This document shows positions 18,805 to 23,135 of a DNA stretch of 23,135 nt, piece by piece. The DNA is taken from contig NW_003133369.1 of the NCBI RefSeq assembly GCF_000003605.2, positions 66,685 through 89,819 on the forward strand, written 5' to 3'. The notes under the pieces were generated by a model. It was not told the DNA's origin. It was given only the letters and a program-made list of their open reading frames with translations, and did no database searches. The stretch's first letter is position 1. Each line of letters starts with the position of its first letter. Made by a program: the position numbers and the translations under genes. This DNA is from Saccoglossus kowalevskii (lineage: Eukaryota; Hemichordata; Enteropneusta; Harrimaniidae).

Positions 18805-20482
18805 TGTATAGTGCTTTTATTGTTGGCTCTTGTATTGTCCCTCACATGTAGACGCCTGGAATAACTGTATTTTGCACAAATGTCCTAAAAAAATAAAAAA
18901 ATAAACAAACTATTGCTGGAAAAATGCCACACGAAACAACATTTTTGGAGCAAACAAAGGTCCACCACTGAGCGAATAATTTAATGACAGATGATGACTT
19001 TTGTTTTGCGTTGGCGATGTGTTCAATTGTGCAACGACGTTCAGCTGTTTGTGTAAACGCATATCATTCGTGTAAGACGTTGATGAATAAAACTTGCAGT
19101 ATATTTGAAAGAATTGACCAGCGGACAACATACTGAACATAACAACAGTCGAAAAATGGCGGCCATATATATAAAGAACAGCTTTATTTACATAATCTAA
19201 AAATAGCATAGTTACAACTTACATAGAGGTTGTTATTGTCAAAATCAAATGTCATAGTAAAATACATTACAAAATTCGACAATGCTATATTTAATAGCCC
19301 AATAAATTCGATTGAAACTTCTAGATACAGGATTGCATACCAACAAATGTTTTTTTTTTTAAATTCACGAATATTAAGTCTCACGCCGTAAAATTTGCAC
19401 GTTACAGCAGGTTACAGACATGAAAGAACAAAGGCCACGTTCATATACCACGGTTCAAACACTTGAAAGCAACTAATGCAAACTTTACAAAAATGGAAAT
19501 ATAAATACATAAAATGTAATAGAAAACTCATTAATACTCTATTCGAAACATAACAACCACAGTTTAAAAACCATAAGCAAACATGAAACATGTGCACTTT
19601 CTATTCTCATTTAAAGATGATATAAGCACCGAACATTACTTTCCCTTTTTGAAAACATACACTACTTGATCTGGGTTTACGGAAGAAGCATGGGATTATC
19701 ATTGCGTGTATACAAATCCGACATAGAGAACGTGCTAAAGCGACTGGCAGTGACGCTATCCCGTGGGTACCCCTAGAAATACTCATACAATAGGAATTTG
19801 TGGGGTGGGGTCAGACAGATATCATTTCGATGTTTACTTAAAAAACAAATAATCAAATATAACAACTATGTAATGAATACTGACAACAAGAGTTCCATTC
19901 TGTTTTAAAAAAACAAACATAACAAACACTTCAGTAAAATTAATAGCTTACAAGAAGTTCTTTACTCTACGTAAATATATGGAAAAAATGAAATGTGAGA
20001 GTAACCAACAATATTACTAACATGCAAGACATTTAAAAACATTTTAATTAAAATAGATATAGGTGATATAAGAATCTTCATGAACAATAATTTAAATCTA
20101 GCTAAGTAACTACTTTCTACAAATATACAACGCAGTGTAAAATCTGCAAACCTTTCAAGTTCAAGACAACAAGCACAAACCAACCATTAAAACCCCAGGT
20201 TTTAACATATCAATTTCATATTATTTTAATGTGTCAATGTATTCTGAACCAAAGCATTTGATTATCTATGTAGCAACTGATATTTAAATAGTTGGTATAC
20301 TCTTTCGACCCTTTCTTAGGTCATTATCCCAGATTGGAAGGAAGGGTATTACACCTAAAAAAATCTTTCTAACATCACGTATTACATACAAGGTACACAG
20401 CTACACTTTACAAAAGTATTAACCATATATTAACCATATAACCATTACAATATAGTATTAACCATTATATTATGGTATGTTC
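18805..20482. other. Spacer and 3' flank of NB-ARC/TPR copy 2
   Basis: AT-rich; the nearer part is presumably 3' UTR of copy 2. Minus-strand ATTAAA-type signals occur at about 20225 and 20043, and AATAAA at about 19185; none is clearly favoured. The open frames here look random. Confidence 0.45.
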
Positions 20483-21273
20483 CTACTCTGTTTCAAACAC
20501 CAACTTGAATTTCTCTTTCACAGTTTCTATCTTTTGATCAATCTCTAGCATTTTATCAATTTTATTCCCTTCCCCATACACATCATGCAACCTTTGATAC
20601 TCCGTCACAGTTTGCCGGGCATACTCCCTAGCTTCCCTGTATTTTTTCATTTGAATGCATGATTCTGTCAAGCAATTCAGGGACTCAGCAACACCACCAT
20701 TTTCTGGCTCGTTAGCAAGCACTTTTCTTCTAAACTCTAGTGCGTTACTGAACATCTTTTTTGCTTCCTGAAATTTACCAGCACGAAGCATAACTTTTCC
20801 CAACATGTTCATTGTATCACCCACAGAAGTGTGCTTTCCCATTAGTTTCTGTCGAATCTCCAATGTTTTTTTATAGTATAGCTCTGCATTCTCTAAATCT
20901 GAGCCTCTGGCATAGACTTTGGCTTTGGTGTTGTATATTAGCGCCATATCAGGGTGATCCATACCCATCTTACACCTCATCTCATAAGCTTCGTCTAACA
21001 ACTCCAACGCTTTCTCCATGTCTTGTCGCTTGCTGTACTCCAAGGCTACATTGGTTAATGAATATATGATATCATTAGCAGGCTTCTTGTTGAACCGCTT
21101 CTTCGTTCGCAAAGATAACTTGAAATAATGAAACGCTTTCTCACTGTTTCCAACTTTGTTATAGTAAATACCCAGATTGTTCTGCAAGCCGCCCATAATG
21201 GGATGATCTCCTAACAAGTCACCACGCATTGATCGTGATAAATCGTGATATTTTTTCGCTTCAGCCAGCTCCC
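20483..21273 (-). CDS. NB-ARC/TPR copy 2, exon 4 (TPR array)
   Basis: 791 bp from acceptor atttctatag to TAG. It encodes six TPR units and a charged tail ending FETE. Conserved blocks with copy 1 include GDHPIMGG and LRTKKRFNKKPANDI. Other repeat faces differ, e.g. GDTMNMLGKVMLRAGKF. Reading upstream of 21273 is intron. Confidence 0.92.
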
Positions 21274-23135
21274 CTATAGAAATATACAGATCAAAAGACA
21301 ATTCAATGTTTTTCCTATTATAAGTGCACTCCAATTTACCTTAATAACCTGCTCTATAAAACATGCATCTCTATCAAAAGAACAATTTTTCGTATTGATT
21401 TGCATCGCAACTACAGACATTTTAATAAAAAATATGAAATCTTAATATACTCATCTGACATCACTGGGACAAATGTGAATCTGTACAGATTCTGAGTCCT
21501 AGTGTGAACATTTTGCCTTGATTTTGTAGACATGCAGGTCATTTTATAACCATATACTTCAAACCATAATCATCATTATATTAGAAAGATTACAAATAAA
21601 TCTTTGTATAATATAGCTTACCGATAGCTGTGTTTATAACACCTAGGCATGCTGCTGTAGATGAAGTATCTCTATGTGGTATCAAACCTAAATTCTTCTG
21701 TATATCATAGGCTTTGTAGAAATAACTGTAATGATACAAGACAACATTTTATTTCATAAAAAAACATTTCACATTACTACAACGGAATTGAACATAGTGG
21801 CAGAAGAACATTTTGGGCGTTTCCCGTTGTATTTTATGTGATTTAAAAGACACAAGGTCTGTAGAGGCTCAAGTACTAGTGATAATAATGTCCTGATTGT
21901 GAGTAGGAATAATACAGTTATTTTGTATATGAATAATTCTTGAACATTTTTTTGTGGTGGACTTTCATTGTTTTTTCAGCACGAACGGTTAACGTTCCAT
22001 TTATTCGTTCTTGTTTTGGTAATTTGTCTATAACAGGGTTCATTAAAGATAATTTTTGAATTTTAAATAATCTACAGAGCTTGTAGAGGAATGTAATGCA
22101 AGAGCGTTTACAACTAGTAATGATATCATTACTATGAACTGACAATGAAATATATCCACAAATTAGCATAGCAAACCGTGAACATCGTACCTGAGTGCTT
22201 CCCGTTCTTTACCAAGCAAATGCAGATTCCATCCAATACTTGTGTAAAGTCTTGCCAGTTTATCTTGCTTGTTTGTCATTGGGGACAATAATTCAGCGGC
22301 TTCTTTATAAACATTTCTTGCTTTCTGCCAGTTACCTGTCAAATGTCAAGATTAATCTCAGTTATGATCGCAAAATACACACTCTGCACTAATCTAATCT
22401 GAAGTTCATATTTTGAAATCAATTTTATTCCAAACTAGTATATTTAGGCCAGTCTGAAAATCACAATGTATGTTCACCAAAATCCTTATTTTGAACAACC
22501 ATATTCTTCAAAACACCTACTTTTGACCATTCAAAGAATTATTCCCTTGGCCAATGAAATTCCAATTTGAACACCAATCTATAAATATCTTACAAGATAA
22601 TTTGAGTTCATGATATACAAATGTAGATCGACCCAAAACCTGGTGTTACATACAGCAATCTATAGTAGATCACTATGCCTTACCCCTAATTTGATTAAGT
22701 GCCTGTCCATAACAATGCAGCATAACAGCACAATCAGCCGGGTCATTCTGCATTCTGGCTGAGTTCACGCATGCTTCATAGAATTCCACTGCTCCAGCAG
22801 ATGGTAGAAAATTCATCAAGAGGTACTCGGCATGTTGTGCTACGTTAATCATTACGTGGTAACGTTCGTCCCCACAATGCATTGCCTCTCGTAAAAACTT
22901 TGCAATGTTCTGCATCTCAATGCTTAGTAGTGGAATTGTGCTTTTTGGTTTCCGATCAATATAACTTGACATCTGATGCAGTAATTCAGCGAAAAAGTCA
23001 CAAAAGCGATCACGGACTAAGTCTTCATCGTGTAAATGTGAGAAATGGTCTCTGATGTACTCACGAATAAATGGGTGGATGTCGTACCTAAGTTTATCAA
23101 ACGCATCGCTGATTTCGAATTCAACGCTCTCTTTA
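20483..23135 (-). CDS. NB-ARC plus TPR protein (NLR-like STAND NTPase), gene copy 2, 5'-partial
   Basis: Tandem head-to-tail paralogue of the gene at 12956-16162. Exons are 23135-22684 (open at the window edge), 22335-22191, 21725-21622 and 21273-20483 (TAG at 20485-20483). They give 496 residues in the window, equivalent to residue 332 onwards of copy 1. Exon lengths (145 and 104 bp) and all phases match copy 1; the last exon is one codon shorter. It contains the winged-helix end with IHPF, the linker, and about eight TPRs (YKEAAELLSPM, NLGIYYNKVGNSEKAFHYFK, TNVALEYSKRQDMEKALELL, MLGKVMLRAGKFQEAKKMF). The Walker A, Walker B and sensor motifs lie beyond the right edge. The reading frame is intact with plausible splice sites, so it appears functional. 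The role is inferred from the family as for copy 1. Confidence 0.9.
21622..21725 (-). CDS. NB-ARC/TPR copy 2, exon 3
   Basis: 104 bp between acceptor atcattacag and donor gtaagc; phase 2 in, 1 out. It encodes YFYKAYDIQKNLG and SSTAACLGVINTAIG. Found by alignment to copy 1; it is too short to show as an open frame. Confidence 0.87.
22191..22335 (-). CDS. NB-ARC/TPR copy 2, exon 2
   Basis: 145 bp between acceptor atttgacag and donor gtacga; phase 1 in, 2 out. It encodes NWQKARNVYKEAAELL and TSIGWNLHLLGKEREALR. Roughly two thirds of residues match copy 1, in contrast to the near-identical exon before it. Confidence 0.88.
22684..23135 (-). CDS. NB-ARC/TPR copy 2, exon 1 (3' part)
   Basis: The frame is open across the whole stretch to the window edge, so the ATG at 22972 is an internal methionine. 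It starts KESVEFEISDAFDKLRYD and ends ALNQIRG before donor gtaagg. The last 97 residues differ from copy 1 at one position (N for T). DNA differs at about 19 of 452 bases with no gaps. Confidence 0.9.

Noticed and set aside
22684..23135. Duplicate exon 1 as an assembly or haplotype artefact
   Set aside because: It joins in frame to its own, clearly diverged exons 2-4 with different introns, so two loci exist. Conversion explains the identity better, though read coverage should still be checked.
1..23135. tRNA, rRNA, CRISPR array or bacterial operon features
   Set aside because: No tRNA B-box, no regular spacer array and no ribosome-binding sites. The gene structure is plainly eukaryotic.

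Overview
This is animal (metazoan) genomic DNA. Genes are split by short GT-AG introns of about 0.1-1 kb, the DNA is AT-rich, and decayed miniature transposons are scattered through introns and spacers. A discoidin-domain receptor tyrosine kinase is animal-specific. Tandem NB-ARC/TPR (NLR-like STAND) genes point to an invertebrate with an expanded innate receptor repertoire. A marine invertebrate such as a hemichordate, cephalochordate or spiralian would fit, but the sequence alone does not fix the species.

Layout. Positions 1-1881 hold upstream DNA, probably intron of the receptor gene, with one weak minus-strand open frame (913-1304). Positions 1882-8586 (+) carry the last eight exons of a DDR1/DDR2-type collagen receptor kinase: the DS-like domain, a juxtamembrane stalk, the transmembrane helix, a tyrosine-rich cytosolic linker and a complete kinase domain. 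The N-terminal discoidin domain and signal peptide lie to the left, outside the window. A long AT-rich stretch, probably 3' UTR, runs to a good polyadenylation signal at 12061. A tandem repeat array follows at 12291-12620. Positions 12956-16162 (-) encode a complete four-exon, 828-residue NB-ARC plus TPR protein. The 4.3 kb spacer 16163-20482 contains a candidate promoter with two adjacent perfect kappaB motifs and a miniature inverted-repeat element. Positions 20483-23135 (-) carry a second, head-to-tail copy of the NB-ARC/TPR gene with the same exon phases. Its 5' part runs off the window.

How they work together. The receptor kinase and the two NB-ARC/TPR genes are convergent and functionally unrelated as far as can be seen. 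The two NB-ARC/TPR genes look like a tandem immune-type receptor pair: a conserved ATPase switch joined to a diversifying TPR sensor. The 3' part of their large first exon is about 96% identical at DNA level, and 96 of the last 97 encoded residues match. The three TPR exons downstream match at only roughly 65% of residues, and similarity stops at the exon edge. That mosaic, the paired kappaB motifs, and two inverted copies of a mini-transposon flanking the catalytic exon of the kinase are the most notable signals.
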